Positions 1 to 6,893 of a stretch of DNA of 8,822 bases are shown here, piece by piece. How positions within the stretch are numbered: position 1 is the first letter of the stretch; the number at the start of each line of letters is the position of its first letter. Both the position numbers and the translations under genes were made by a program. Below the pieces are notes generated by a model. That model did not search any database. It worked only from the letters and a program-made list of their open reading frames with translations, and was not told the DNA's origin. Origin of the DNA: Gammaproteobacteria bacterium (lineage in GTDB: Bacteria > Pseudomonadota > Gammaproteobacteria > Pseudomonadales > Azotimanducaceae); the NCBI GenBank assembly GCA_002708205.1, contig PAMR01000034.1, positions 83,839 to 92,660 of the forward strand. The letters run 5' to 3'.

Positions 1-33
1 GATGATTATTTAGTCAACGGGTCGCGATCATGA
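1..33 (+). CDS. C-terminal tail of an unidentified upstream gene (partial)
   Basis: Frame 1 is open from the window edge for ten codons (DDYLVNGSRS) and stops with TGA at 31-33. That stop overlaps the ATG of the adaptor gene (30-32) as an ATGA junction, a layout typical of translationally coupled genes. The other two forward frames stop at 3-5 and 11-13, so they could also be the end of a gene; frame 1 is preferred only for the ATGA overlap. Ten residues are too few to identify a family. Since the pump downstream lacks its ATPase, an ABC ATP-binding protein (or a TolC-like outer membrane factor) is a reasonable guess, but it is inference. Confidence 0.4.
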   Translation, partial: DDYLVNGSRS

Positions 34-1478
34 GAAATGTTCTAACATTTGCTTGGTTTTCGGGATTCTTGTGGTGTTTAACGGGTTGCGAACAAGTCGC
101 TGACGTTGGTGCGGATCCGGACATATCTAGTGAGGTCAATGAATATCAATACGAACGAGTACAGGTCACTCGACGGGATATTCGAATCGCAGTGGAGGCA
201 GCCGGAACAGTCGAACCGGTCACGACAGTTGAGGTTAAATCGAAAGCCTCCGGTGAGATATTGGAACTCCCAGTAGATACCGGTGAAGTAGTGCCTGTTG
301 GCTCGTTACTAGCAAGAATTGACCAAAGAGTTTTAAACAACACCTTGGAGCAGTCTCGAGCCAGCTTGGATGTTGCGAAAGCTCGACTTACCAATTCAGA
401 ATCGCAACTTCAACGTGTACGGACCCTTTACGAAAACAAATCTCTTTCCAAAGCTGAATGGGAGAAATCTGTTCTCGAGAATGCTGAAGCGAAATCGGAT
501 GTCGTACGCAGTGAAATTCAAGTCGAGAATGCCGTTATACAGCTGAGTGATTCAGAAGTTCGGGCGCCGATTAACGGAACAATTATTGAAAGAGCTGTAG
601 AGCAAGGAACAGTTATTTCCTCGCCAATGGGTAGTGTCAGTGGTGGAACGTTGTTACTCACGATGGCGGATTTGAGTCGTGTTCAAGTTCGGATGCTTGT
701 GGACGAGATCGATATCGGTAAGATTCAGCCGGGTGTTGTCGCGGAAGTAACGGTTGCTGCCTACGAGAGTCGCCCATTTCAAGGGCGTGTCATTAAGGTT
801 GAGCCACAGGCAGTCACTCAACAAAATGTTACGATGTTCCCGGTTTTAATTGATATAGATAATACCGATGGCCTATTAAAACCAGGTATGAATGCGGATG
901 TGGAAGTTAAAATAGCTGAACGCGCTAATGTTTTGAGCATCCCGTACGCCGCATTATTAACTGTGTCGGACTCCTATACGGTTGGCAGCGTCTTGGGATA
1001 TAGCCGTGAAGATATTATTGGCTTGTTAGAACGATCAAAACCTACTGAATCTCAGCGAAATTCGGCTGCAGATTCCAGCTCTGAAAATCAGGCTTTAAGC
1101 GACGCGCAAAAGCGTATGCAAGAAATTCGAGAAAAATTACAAAGTGGAGCTCGACCTGATGCTGAGGAAATTGCGTTTATGCGAAAAATGCGTAATCAAA
1201 TGGGAGCGTCCGACCGAAAAAGAACGCAACGAACGTCTGCATCCACTGGTCAACTTGGCGGAAATTATGTGGTATTTGTAGTTCGGGGAGAGGAGGCTTT
1301 TCCAGTTCGTGTTCGTACGGGAATAACTGACTTGGATTACTCGGAAGTGATTTCAGGGCTCACAGAAAGCGACGAAGTTCTATTGTTACCCAGTTCCGGA
1401 CTGGTTCGAGCGCAACAAAGATTTCAGGACCGAATGAAAGGTCGTATGGGTATACCCGGTTTGAATCGAAGGTCATAA
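30..1478 (+). CDS. MacA/HlyD-type periplasmic adaptor lipoprotein of an efflux pump
   Basis: This is the membrane fusion (adaptor) subunit that should link an inner-membrane ABC permease to a TolC-type outer membrane channel. Residues 1-20 form a lipoprotein signal peptide with lipobox LTGC, so Cys20 would be the lipidated residue. Biotinyl-lipoyl-like halves lie near 60-98 and 175-200 (SEVRAPINGTI is the usual second half). They flank an alpha-helical hairpin at about 99-172. Its tip carries R129-x3-L133-x6-S140, the spacing of the RLS motif that adaptors use to dock on TolC. A beta-barrel domain covers about 215-298, and a membrane-proximal domain ends the protein. At 482 residues it is about 100 longer than typical MacA, because a charged, low-complexity stretch (about 311-408) splits the membrane-proximal part. 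The ATG overlaps the preceding stop (ATGA), and the permease gene begins 7 bases after its stop. The transported substrate cannot be told from sequence. Confidence 0.93.
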   Translation: MRNVLTFAWFSGFLWCLTGCEQVADVGADPDISSEVNEYQYERVQVTRRDIRIAVEAAGTVEPVTTVEVKSKASGEILELPVDTGEVVPVGSLLARIDQRVLNNTLEQSRASLDVAKARLTNSESQLQRVRTLYENKSLSKAEWEKSVLENAEAKSDVVRSEIQVENAVIQLSDSEVRAPINGTIIERAVEQGTVISSPMGSVSGGTLLLTMADLSRVQVRMLVDEIDIGKIQPGVVAEVTVAAYESRPFQGRVIKVEPQAVTQQNVTMFPVLIDIDNTDGLLKPGMNADVEVKIAERANVLSIPYAALLTVSDSYTVGSVLGYSREDIIGLLERSKPTESQRNSAADSSSENQALSDAQKRMQEIREKLQSGARPDAEEIAFMRKMRNQMGASDRKRTQRTSASTGQLGGNYVVFVVRGEEAFPVRVRTGITDLDYSEVISGLTESDEVLLLPSSGLVRAQQRFQDRMKGRMGIPGLNRRS

Positions 1479-1485
1479 ATTAGAC

Positions 1486-2703
1486 ATGTCAATTTTTGAA
1501 ACTGTTCGAGTAGCTATCGAATCGATTTTAAGTAATTTACTGAGGTCGAGTTTGACCATGTTAGGAATTATTATTGGAGTTGCTGCAGTAATTACTATGG
1601 TGGCGTTAGGATCCGGAGCCCAACGCGCTATCGATGAGCAAATCGATAGTTTGGGTGCGCGACTTCTTTCGATTTTCCCGGGTCAATCGTTTGGCCGAGG
1701 CAGTAGGGTGGCATCAGCTAATCGCGTTTCACTGACCGTGGATGACTACGAGGCTCTAGTGAGAGACGCTAAACATCTTTCGAACGTTGTGCCCGAAGTG
1801 TCTGCATCTCGACAGATTAAATTTGGAAATAAAAATCTCAATCTCTCTATTATTGGTACGACGCCGAACTACATGACAGTGAATGGACGAAAATTGTTGC
1901 AGGGTGCCATGTTTAGTGAGGCAGATCTTGCGGCAAGAAGACGTGTTGCTATTCTGGGTTATTCAGTCCCGGATAATCTAGAGATATCAGCGGCAAGTTT
2001 GGTCGGGAGTACGATTACGATCTCTCGTATTTCTTTTGAAATTGTTGGAGTGTTTGACGAAGTCGGCTCCAGTTGGGGTCCGAGCATGGATGATGCTATT
2101 TTTATCCCGCTTACAACAGCTCAACTTCGTGTATTAGGGACAGATCGATTGCGTTCGTTGTCTGCTCAGGTTTCTGAAGGGACCTCAGCGGAAATAGGTA
2201 TGGTTGATATAGAGCGGGTTCTGCGCAGGGAACACAAGATTCGTCCGGGGGCGGATAATGATTTTATGATTATGGATCGTCGGCAATTCTTAGATATGGC
2301 ACAAGCCTCGACGGATATATTTGCATATCTTCTTGCGAGTATTGCTGGAGTTAGTTTGTTAGTGGGCGGCATTGGAATCATGAATATTATGTTGGTTTCT
2401 GTGACCGAACGAACTCGGGAGATTGGGGTTCGCAAGGCGCTTGGTGCGACTCGTTGGAATATTTTGACTCAATTTGTGATAGAGGCACTAACAATAGGGA
2501 TTTTAGGTGGTCTAATTGGCATAGGTCTTGGTGCAATAGGCGCATGGATGTTAGCGAACGTGGCGGGATGGAATGTGTATATTTCTACTGACGCTATTTT
2601 TCTTGCAGTACTTTTTAGTGTTGGGATCGGGCTTTTTTTTGGTATCTGGCCCGCCAGAAGAGCTGCTCAATTAGACCCTATTGATGCGCTCCGACATGAC
2701 TAG
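1486..2703 (+). CDS. MacB/FtsX-type ABC transporter permease
   Basis: This is the inner-membrane permease of a MacAB-like tripartite ABC exporter, without a fused ATPase domain. Full MacB is about 650 residues; this protein is 405 and begins directly with the membrane part. Transmembrane segments are visible near 20-43, 278-303, 330-357 and 370-390. The large periplasmic domain (about 44-275) has the MacB_PCD character, including SIIGTTPNYM and FEIVGVFDEVG. The FtsX domain signature follows TM2: SVTERTREIGVRKALGATR (305-323), the coupling region that contacts the ATPase. The C-terminus has the usual P-A-R-R-A-A-x-L-D-P-I-x-A-L-R ending. It lies 7 bases after the adaptor gene and is surely co-transcribed with it. 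No Walker A or ABC signature occurs in it or in any neighbour in the window, so a separate ATPase must be supplied from elsewhere. Confidence 0.94.
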   Translation: MSIFETVRVAIESILSNLLRSSLTMLGIIIGVAAVITMVALGSGAQRAIDEQIDSLGARLLSIFPGQSFGRGSRVASANRVSLTVDDYEALVRDAKHLSNVVPEVSASRQIKFGNKNLNLSIIGTTPNYMTVNGRKLLQGAMFSEADLAARRRVAILGYSVPDNLEISAASLVGSTITISRISFEIVGVFDEVGSSWGPSMDDAIFIPLTTAQLRVLGTDRLRSLSAQVSEGTSAEIGMVDIERVLRREHKIRPGADNDFMIMDRRQFLDMAQASTDIFAYLLASIAGVSLLVGGIGIMNIMLVSVTERTREIGVRKALGATRWNILTQFVIEALTIGILGGLIGIGLGAIGAWMLANVAGWNVYISTDAIFLAVLFSVGIGLFFGIWPARRAAQLDPIDALRHD

Positions 2704-2737
2704 ATTGTTTGATTCTGTCGCCCCTAAAACTTATTAG

Positions 2738-3952
2738 ATGATACATCCTGAACTAAAAAATAATGTCAGGACATTTTTTCGCCAATTAGGCAACGGCTTT
2801 GTCAGTAATAATTGTCAGAAGACTGCTGCGGCGCTCACCTTGACTACCTTGTTTGCAATTGTGCCTGGCTTTACTGTTATTGCATGGGTTATGTCGCTGG
2901 TTCCTGAGGCTGAAAGATACACGGCCTCGATACAGGACTTTATATTTCAGCACTTCGTTCCTGAGTCGGCTGCGGAAATTCAAATATATATCACGGAATT
3001 TTCTAGAAGGGCGCTTGGTCTGAAATTAACGAGCCTTATCATGTTAGTAGCGACTGCATTTGTTTTACTTTTGACCATAGAATCCACCATCAATCGAATC
3101 TGGCAAGTGGCTCAGCCGAATATCGGACTTTCGCGGTTTCTAAAATATTGGGGCGCGTTGACAGTCGCTCCACCGCTAGCGATGGTAGGAATAGTTGCAG
3201 CAGGATATCTGTGGTCACTACCTCTAATTTCAGAAATAGAACGGAGTTGGGGTTTTTTGGAAACTACAGCTTTGTGGTTGCCTGAATTCGCGGCGATTGG
3301 AGCATTTACATTCATCTTCTATGTTGTGCCGAATACCGATGTTCCTCCTAAAAATGCGGCTATTGGAGGAATAATCACAACTATTTTATTCTTGATAAGC
3401 AAACGTATTTTTGGCGCGGTTACAGAAATTATTAGCACGGAAGCTATTTATGGCACGTTTGCAGCAGTACCATTTTTTTTGATTTGGGTTTACGTTTTTT
3501 GGTTGATCGTTTTAGCGGGTTCGGTATTTGTCAAAGTATTGACGCTGCCTCAATCTCGTGGGGAACAGGTAGACGAGCCTATAATAATGGGTAGTATTCG
3601 TGTGCTAGCCACGCTCCGAGAGGCCCATATTGAAGGTCGGAGATTATCAAAAGCGGAACTATGGTTGGGTGTTGCTGAAGCCAATGGATATCGAGAAATC
3701 ATCGAAAGAGTACTTATTGATGAGGGCCTACTAGAGTGTACGAGTGACAATAGATGGGTTTTAGGGAGAAATTTGGAACAGATTACATTGTGGTACCTTT
3801 ATAGCCAATTTAAGGAGTCGATTACGGTAGAAGGTTTTAGTGTTGACTCGTCGAAAGACGACAAACTTAGCAGTATTGCTGAACGTTTTAGTGATTTTAG
3901 GAGCTACGGTTTCAAATGTTTGGATGTGAATCTAGATGAAATATTGTCTTAG
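2738..3952 (+). CDS. YihY/UPF0761-family inner membrane protein with cytosolic C-terminal domain
   Basis: This is a member of the YihY (BrkB/RbN-like) family of polytopic inner membrane proteins. The family was once annotated as ribonuclease BN, but that activity belongs to an unrelated protein, and the true function is not established. About six hydrophobic segments are visible (near 34-57, 97-118, 133-160, 175-198, 206-227 and 240-268). The family marks are all present: an N-terminal QKTAAALTLTTLFAIVP stretch, YVVPNTDVPPKNAAIGG (195-211) and YGTFAAVPFFLIWVYVFW (238-255). After the last membrane segment come about 130 polar residues; part of these (about 283-345) looks like a winged-helix fold. 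At 404 residues it matches the long form of the family, not the roughly 290-residue E. coli type. It follows the permease gene after 34 bases with only a weak ribosome site, and its last 17 bases overlap the next gene. Confidence 0.92.
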   Translation: MIHPELKNNVRTFFRQLGNGFVSNNCQKTAAALTLTTLFAIVPGFTVIAWVMSLVPEAERYTASIQDFIFQHFVPESAAEIQIYITEFSRRALGLKLTSLIMLVATAFVLLLTIESTINRIWQVAQPNIGLSRFLKYWGALTVAPPLAMVGIVAAGYLWSLPLISEIERSWGFLETTALWLPEFAAIGAFTFIFYVVPNTDVPPKNAAIGGIITTILFLISKRIFGAVTEIISTEAIYGTFAAVPFFLIWVYVFWLIVLAGSVFVKVLTLPQSRGEQVDEPIIMGSIRVLATLREAHIEGRRLSKAELWLGVAEANGYREIIERVLIDEGLLECTSDNRWVLGRNLEQITLWYLYSQFKESITVEGFSVDSSKDDKLSSIAERFSDFRSYGFKCLDVNLDEILS

Positions 3953-4385
3953 ATATGTTGGATTGATTTTTACTTGCTTATTGGTTGGGTGTTCTGACCA
4001 TAGACCATTGGAAGAACGTTCGCTGATTGAAGGATTGGAAGAATTTAGAGGACATTGGGTACTCGTTAATTATTGGGCCGAGTGGTGCGCGCCGTGTAGA
4101 GAAGAGATTCCGGAGTTTAATGAAATGTTTCACGAGCGTGCGGAAACCAATGTGTATGTGTTAGGCGTGAACTTTGATGGAATTCGTGGTTTGGAGTTAG
4201 AAGAATTGATGGAGAAGATGGACATTGAGTTTCCACAATTAATTAAAGATCCCAGCGCAGCTTTGAATACAACGACACCAGAGATACTCCCCACGACCTT
4301 TGTAATCAATCCTTCAGGATCCCTGGTCAGCAGTATGGTGGGGCCTCAAACTACAGCCAGCCTCAAAGCGGCAATAGGCTTGTAA
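3936..4385 (+). CDS. TlpA-like thioredoxin-fold lipoprotein
   Basis: This is a thiol-disulfide oxidoreductase of the TlpA/ResA type, expected to act in the periplasm while anchored by lipid. Residues 1-19 are a short lipoprotein signal with lipobox LVGC (Cys19). The thioredoxin fold begins near residue 38. The active site is W50-C51-A52-P53-C54, preceded by VLVNYWAEW, and the cis-proline is in ILPTTFVI (Pro119). At 149 residues it is a minimal single-domain form. The likely role is reducing or isomerising disulfides of exported proteins or in cytochrome c maturation, but no partner gene lies beside it to specify which. The start at 3936 lies inside the end of the YihY gene (17-base overlap) with GGAT about ten bases upstream, suggesting translational coupling. 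It is the last gene of the rightward unit and faces proS across 34 bases. Confidence 0.92.
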   Translation: MKYCLRYVGLIFTCLLVGCSDHRPLEERSLIEGLEEFRGHWVLVNYWAEWCAPCREEIPEFNEMFHERAETNVYVLGVNFDGIRGLELEELMEKMDIEFPQLIKDPSAALNTTTPEILPTTFVINPSGSLVSSMVGPQTTASLKAAIGL

Positions 4386-4419
4386 GAAAAAGTTAGTTAA
4401 GGTCCAGAGAGGGACGTCT

Positions 4420-6126
4420 TTAGGAACTACCTTCGTTAGCGTTGATCAATTTTTGTATTGCTTCGTCCGCCGTTAAGAACTCGATTTCTTTACCAGCCGA
4501 TTGAAACTCGACGACTCCATTCGCGAGCGTTCTCTCGCCGATGGTTATACGATAAGGAAGACCTACCAGATCTGCATCCGCAAATTTTACTCCGGGTCGT
4601 TCATCTCGGTCGTCGAAATAGATTTCTATTCCCGAGTCAAGACAACGCGAATACAAACTGAATGCCGCCTCCCTGACTTGTTCTGACTTGACGTTATTTA
4701 CGGCCACTAGGTGTACCAAGGCTGGTGCTACTTGTATGGGCCAATGCATCGTTTCGTCGCGATAATGTTGTTCGACAATGGCTGCGACTATCCTTGTTAC
4801 ACCGAGTCCGTAACACCCCATGACAAATGGCGTATTTTTTCCACTACGATCTTGAATGGTTGCACCCATAGAGTCCGAATATTTCGTTCCGAGTTTGAAT
4901 ATATGTCCGACCTCGATGCCGCGCTTAAATTCTAGTAGCCCACTACCGTCGGCCGCGAGATCACCTTCTTGTACATTGCGAATATCGACCGATTCGGTTA
5001 GGTCGACATCGCGCCCCCAATTTACATTGCTAAAGTGAAATCCTGCTTCATTAGCACCGCATGTGAAGTCGGCTAAGTTCGACGCACTGTGGTCCACGAA
5101 GATCGGGATTCCTAATTGAATGGGACCAATTGAGCCTTTTGTAACCCCGGTATCTCTTAATAAAGCCTCCTCTTTTAGAAAGGTTAAGGGTGATTTAACC
5201 AGAGGGAGACGACTGGCTTTGGCTTCGTTGAGTGTATGGTCTCCTCTTACTACGAGAGCTACAGGCCCTTTCGATCCTTCGACAATTAAGGTCTTCACCG
5301 TTCTCGATGGGGCAATACCAAGGAAGTCTGAGACGGCCTCGATGGTCAAAATACCGGGTGTAGATATTTTCTCAATTTCGGCTGTCGGGAGTGGTCGATC
5401 TATAGTCGATATCGCTTCGGCGCTTTCCACATTTGCTGCATAGTCACTGTTTGGACTGAAAGCCAACGCATCTTCACCAGATTCGGCTAGCACATGAAAT
5501 TCATGACTCTCTCCATCGCCCATAGATCCTGGATCGGCTTCGACCGCCCTATATTCGAGGCCGATTCGTGAAAGTATGCTGCCATATGCATTGAACATAG
5601 CACGATATGTTTCTTCGAAAGTTTCTTCTTCAAGATGAAAGGAATATCCATCTTTCATGACGAATTCGCGTGCGCGCATGACACCAAATCGGGGCCTAAT
5701 TTCATCTCTAAACTTGGTATTTATCTGATAAATGTTACATGGCAACTGTTTATAACTAACTACTACATTACGTACGAGATCCGTAACGACTTCTTCGTGC
5801 GTAGGGGATAAGCAGTAATCGCGATCGTGTCGGTCCTTCATGCGAAGCATTTCGGGACCCATAACGTCCCATCGTCCACTTTCTTTCCAAAGTTCAGCCG
5901 GTTGAACGACTGGCATCAGAACCTCCATTGCTCCCGCATTATTGAGTTCTTCGCGAATAATATTTTCGACCTTACGCAACACTGCAAGCCCTAGGGGAAG
6001 CCAAGTATATAAACCTTTAGCTAATTGCCGTATGAGCCCTGCTCTAAGCATGTATATATGGCTTGTGATCTCGGCATCAGCTGGTGTTTCACGAAGGGTA
6101 GGTACTAGGATATGACTAGCGCGCAT
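4420..6126 (-). CDS. proS: Prolyl-tRNA synthetase, bacterial type with editing domain
   Basis: This cytosolic class II synthetase charges tRNA-Pro with proline. The length of 568 residues is normal for the bacterial form. In order: the N-terminal MRASHILVPTLRETPADAE opening; motif 1 around 45-75; the LSPTHEE loop (107-113) that reads proline; motif 2 with FRDEIRPRFGVMRAREF (139-155); the YbaK-like insertion (about 220-395) that removes mischarged alanine; motif 3 with GCYGLGVTR (437-445); and the anticodon-binding domain from about 465 to the end. In the editing domain, Lys278 in RTVKT matches the lysine known to be essential for alanine deacylation in E. coli (K279), so editing should be intact. 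The ATG is supported by matching the usual family N-terminus; a weak GAG lies about 8 bases before it. It is downstream of the HU-like gene on the same strand but separated from it by a terminator only about 36 bases before its start, so it probably has its own promoter. Confidence 0.98.
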   Translation of the reverse strand: MRASHILVPTLRETPADAEITSHIYMLRAGLIRQLAKGLYTWLPLGLAVLRKVENIIREELNNAGAMEVLMPVVQPAELWKESGRWDVMGPEMLRMKDRHDRDYCLSPTHEEVVTDLVRNVVVSYKQLPCNIYQINTKFRDEIRPRFGVMRAREFVMKDGYSFHLEEETFEETYRAMFNAYGSILSRIGLEYRAVEADPGSMGDGESHEFHVLAESGEDALAFSPNSDYAANVESAEAISTIDRPLPTAEIEKISTPGILTIEAVSDFLGIAPSRTVKTLIVEGSKGPVALVVRGDHTLNEAKASRLPLVKSPLTFLKEEALLRDTGVTKGSIGPIQLGIPIFVDHSASNLADFTCGANEAGFHFSNVNWGRDVDLTESVDIRNVQEGDLAADGSGLLEFKRGIEVGHIFKLGTKYSDSMGATIQDRSGKNTPFVMGCYGLGVTRIVAAIVEQHYRDETMHWPIQVAPALVHLVAVNNVKSEQVREAAFSLYSRCLDSGIEIYFDDRDERPGVKFADADLVGLPYRITIGERTLANGVVEFQSAGKEIEFLTADEAIQKLINANEGSS

Positions 6127-6148
6127 TTCAAATTCTCAGAGAAGAATA

Positions 6149-6154
6149 ATTATG
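6149..6154 (-). promoter_or_regulatory. proS: Candidate -10 element for proS
   Basis: On the minus strand CATAAT (5 of 6 to TATAAT) lies between the HU-like terminator and the proS start, which would give a leader of roughly 15 bases. No recognisable -35 hexamer lies 16-18 bases upstream, where the GC-rich terminator arm sits, so this is only a weak candidate. It is noted because proS otherwise has no visible promoter. Confidence 0.25.
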
Positions 6155-6162
6155 AGCTAAAC

Positions 6163-6193
6163 AAAAAAATGGGCGGTGGTATACCCATCGCCC
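6163..6193 (-). terminator. Intrinsic terminator of the HU-like gene
   Basis: On the minus strand the arms GGGCGATGG (6193-6185) and CCACCGCCC (6179-6171) form a nine-position stem with a single A-C mismatch around a five-base loop. The stem is followed after one A by seven T (6169-6163). This is a classic rho-independent terminator. It lies about 23 bases after the HU-like stop codon and about 36 bases before the proS start. On the plus strand the same hairpin lacks a T-run, so it should act mainly leftward. Confidence 0.85.
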
Positions 6194-6215
6194 AAGTTTA
6201 TTTGCGGTCAAATTA

Positions 6216-6650
6216 TCAAATAGCCATGTCTTTTAGTTTTTTCAATGGTGTTACACGAACTCTGATTGAAGCTGGTTTTGCGGAGATTGTTATCTCTTCC
6301 CCGGTTGCTGGGTTACGACCCTTACGCTTTTTTGTCGCTGGGCGTTTTACTCTCTTGATTTTGAGTAAACCTGGAAGAGTGAATTCACCGACCGCTCGCT
6401 TCTTGATATGACGTTCTATCACTGTTTCTAACTCGTCCAGCACCGCGTTTACTTGCTTTCGATTTAGATCTGTTTTTTCCGCAATTTCGGTAAGAACCTG
6501 CATTTTGGTCATTTTTGACCCGACCGCAGAAGGACTTTTCTTGGCGGGCACGGTCTTTTTGACAGCTGTGCGTTTTGCGGGTGCTTTTTTCTTGACGGCG
6601 GCTTTTTTCTTTGTAGCAGCAGTGCGTTTAGGGGCAGCTTTTCTTGCCAT
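6216..6650 (-). CDS. HU-family DNA-binding protein with histone H1-like N-terminal tail
   Basis: This is a small basic nucleoid protein of 144 residues. Residues 1-45 form a tail with 13 Lys, 3 Arg, 12 Ala and no acidic residue, with repeated AxxKKKA and PAKK units like eukaryotic H1 or the tails of AlgP and mycobacterial HupB. Residues 47-144 resemble an HU/IHF fold: two N-terminal helices (MTKMQVLTEIAEKTDLNRK..., VNAVLDELETVIERHI), GEFTLPGLLKIKRV for the beta part, and KGRNPATGEEITI (110-122), the HU arm consensus including the GRNP-x-T-G-E-E motif. It ends in LKKLKDMAI. Similar tailed HU proteins are, as I recall, known in several gammaproteobacteria. The ATG is supported by AGGA at 6658-6661 with a 7-base spacer. 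It has its own promoter (6780-6808) and terminator (6163-6193), so it is monocistronic. Likely role: DNA compaction or bridging; target specificity is unknown. Confidence 0.93.
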   Translation of the reverse strand: MARKAAPKRTAATKKKAAVKKKAPAKRTAVKKTVPAKKSPSAVGSKMTKMQVLTEIAEKTDLNRKQVNAVLDELETVIERHIKKRAVGEFTLPGLLKIKRVKRPATKKRKGRNPATGEEITISAKPASIRVRVTPLKKLKDMAI

Positions 6651-6779
6651 TAAGTAATCCTATTTATGTGGAGTTAATGTTTGAGTAATTGCTTGCAAAT
6701 TGTTGCAGAGGAAGTTATCGAGATCGAAGTTTCTTCCATATCTAGAGTGTGATTTTCGTCCCGTTCATACTGCGCGCGT

Positions 6780-6808
6780 TTTATAACGGATAGCTTCCGT
6801 AGCCGCAA
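6780..6808 (-). promoter_or_regulatory. Sigma70-type promoter for the HU-like gene
   Basis: On the minus strand a -35 TTGCGG (6808-6803) and a -10 TATAAA (6785-6780, 5 of 6 to consensus) are separated by exactly 17 bases. The start point would be near 6773, giving a leader of about 120 bases before the ATG at 6650. The region from 6651 to 6770 holds little else: a short TGCAA-N4-TTGCA inverted repeat (6694-6707) and GAAGTT repeated at a 15-base interval (6711, 6726). The -35 is weak (3 of 6), which leaves room for an activator. Confidence 0.55.
6786..6800. promoter_or_regulatory. Inverted repeat inside the promoter spacer (possible operator)
   Basis: ACGGA (6786-6790) and TCCGT (6796-6800) are perfect 5-base inverted arms around five bases. 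The element lies wholly between the -10 and -35 of the HU-like promoter, where a bound regulator would block or remodel polymerase binding. A second pair, GCGCGTT (6774-6780) and AACGCGC (6815-6821), brackets the whole promoter. Short palindromes arise by chance, so the operator role is inferred from position. Confidence 0.35.
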
Positions 6809-6831
6809 GATATTAACGCGCATATACCGTG

Positions 6832-6857
6832 TTTTTTGGTTTTTTGGTTTTTTTTTT
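6832..6857 (+). repeat. T-rich tract, two T6GG units followed by T10
   Basis: The plus strand reads T6, GG, T6, GG, T10, followed by more pyrimidine-rich sequence to about 6868. It lies upstream of the FmdB-type gene, about 45 bases before the proposed start, and so would be in its leader. An ATG at 6836 lies within it and would give a phenylalanine-rich peptide (MVFWFFFSLFF), which is a by-product of the tract and not a signal sequence. It could be slippage-prone or act in transcript release. Confidence 0.7.
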
Positions 6858-6889
6858 CTTTATTCTTTGCCGCCGATAGGTCATTGGTT

Positions 6890-6893
6890 GGAG
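6890..6893 (+). promoter_or_regulatory. Ribosome binding site fixing a TTG start for the FmdB-type gene
   Basis: GGAG lies 8 bases before the TTG at 6902-6904. TTG at that point makes the protein begin MPIYEYACRDC, the near-invariant N-terminus of FmdB-type zinc ribbons. The ATG at 6836 has only T-rich sequence before it and would add 22 unrelated residues. This decides the start. Confidence 0.8.

Noticed and set aside
2633..3480. T8 runs in the permease (2633-2640) and YihY (3473-3480) genes as phase-variation sites
   Set aside because: Both encode ordinary Phe-rich membrane segments in intact frames, and runs of eight T are common in sequence of this composition.
4386..4419. Possible bidirectional terminator between the thioredoxin gene and proS
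   Set aside because: The only stem is GTCC/GGAC (4402-4405, 4412-4415), four pairs, without a proper T-run directly after it on either strand.
4458..5443. Several open frames on the plus strand across proS (61-107 codons)
   Set aside because: They are antisense to a fully convincing synthetase, resemble no family, and lack ribosome sites.
6112..6411. 99-codon plus-strand frame over the end of the HU-like gene
   Set aside because: It is the antisense shadow of the HU-like gene and runs through its terminator.
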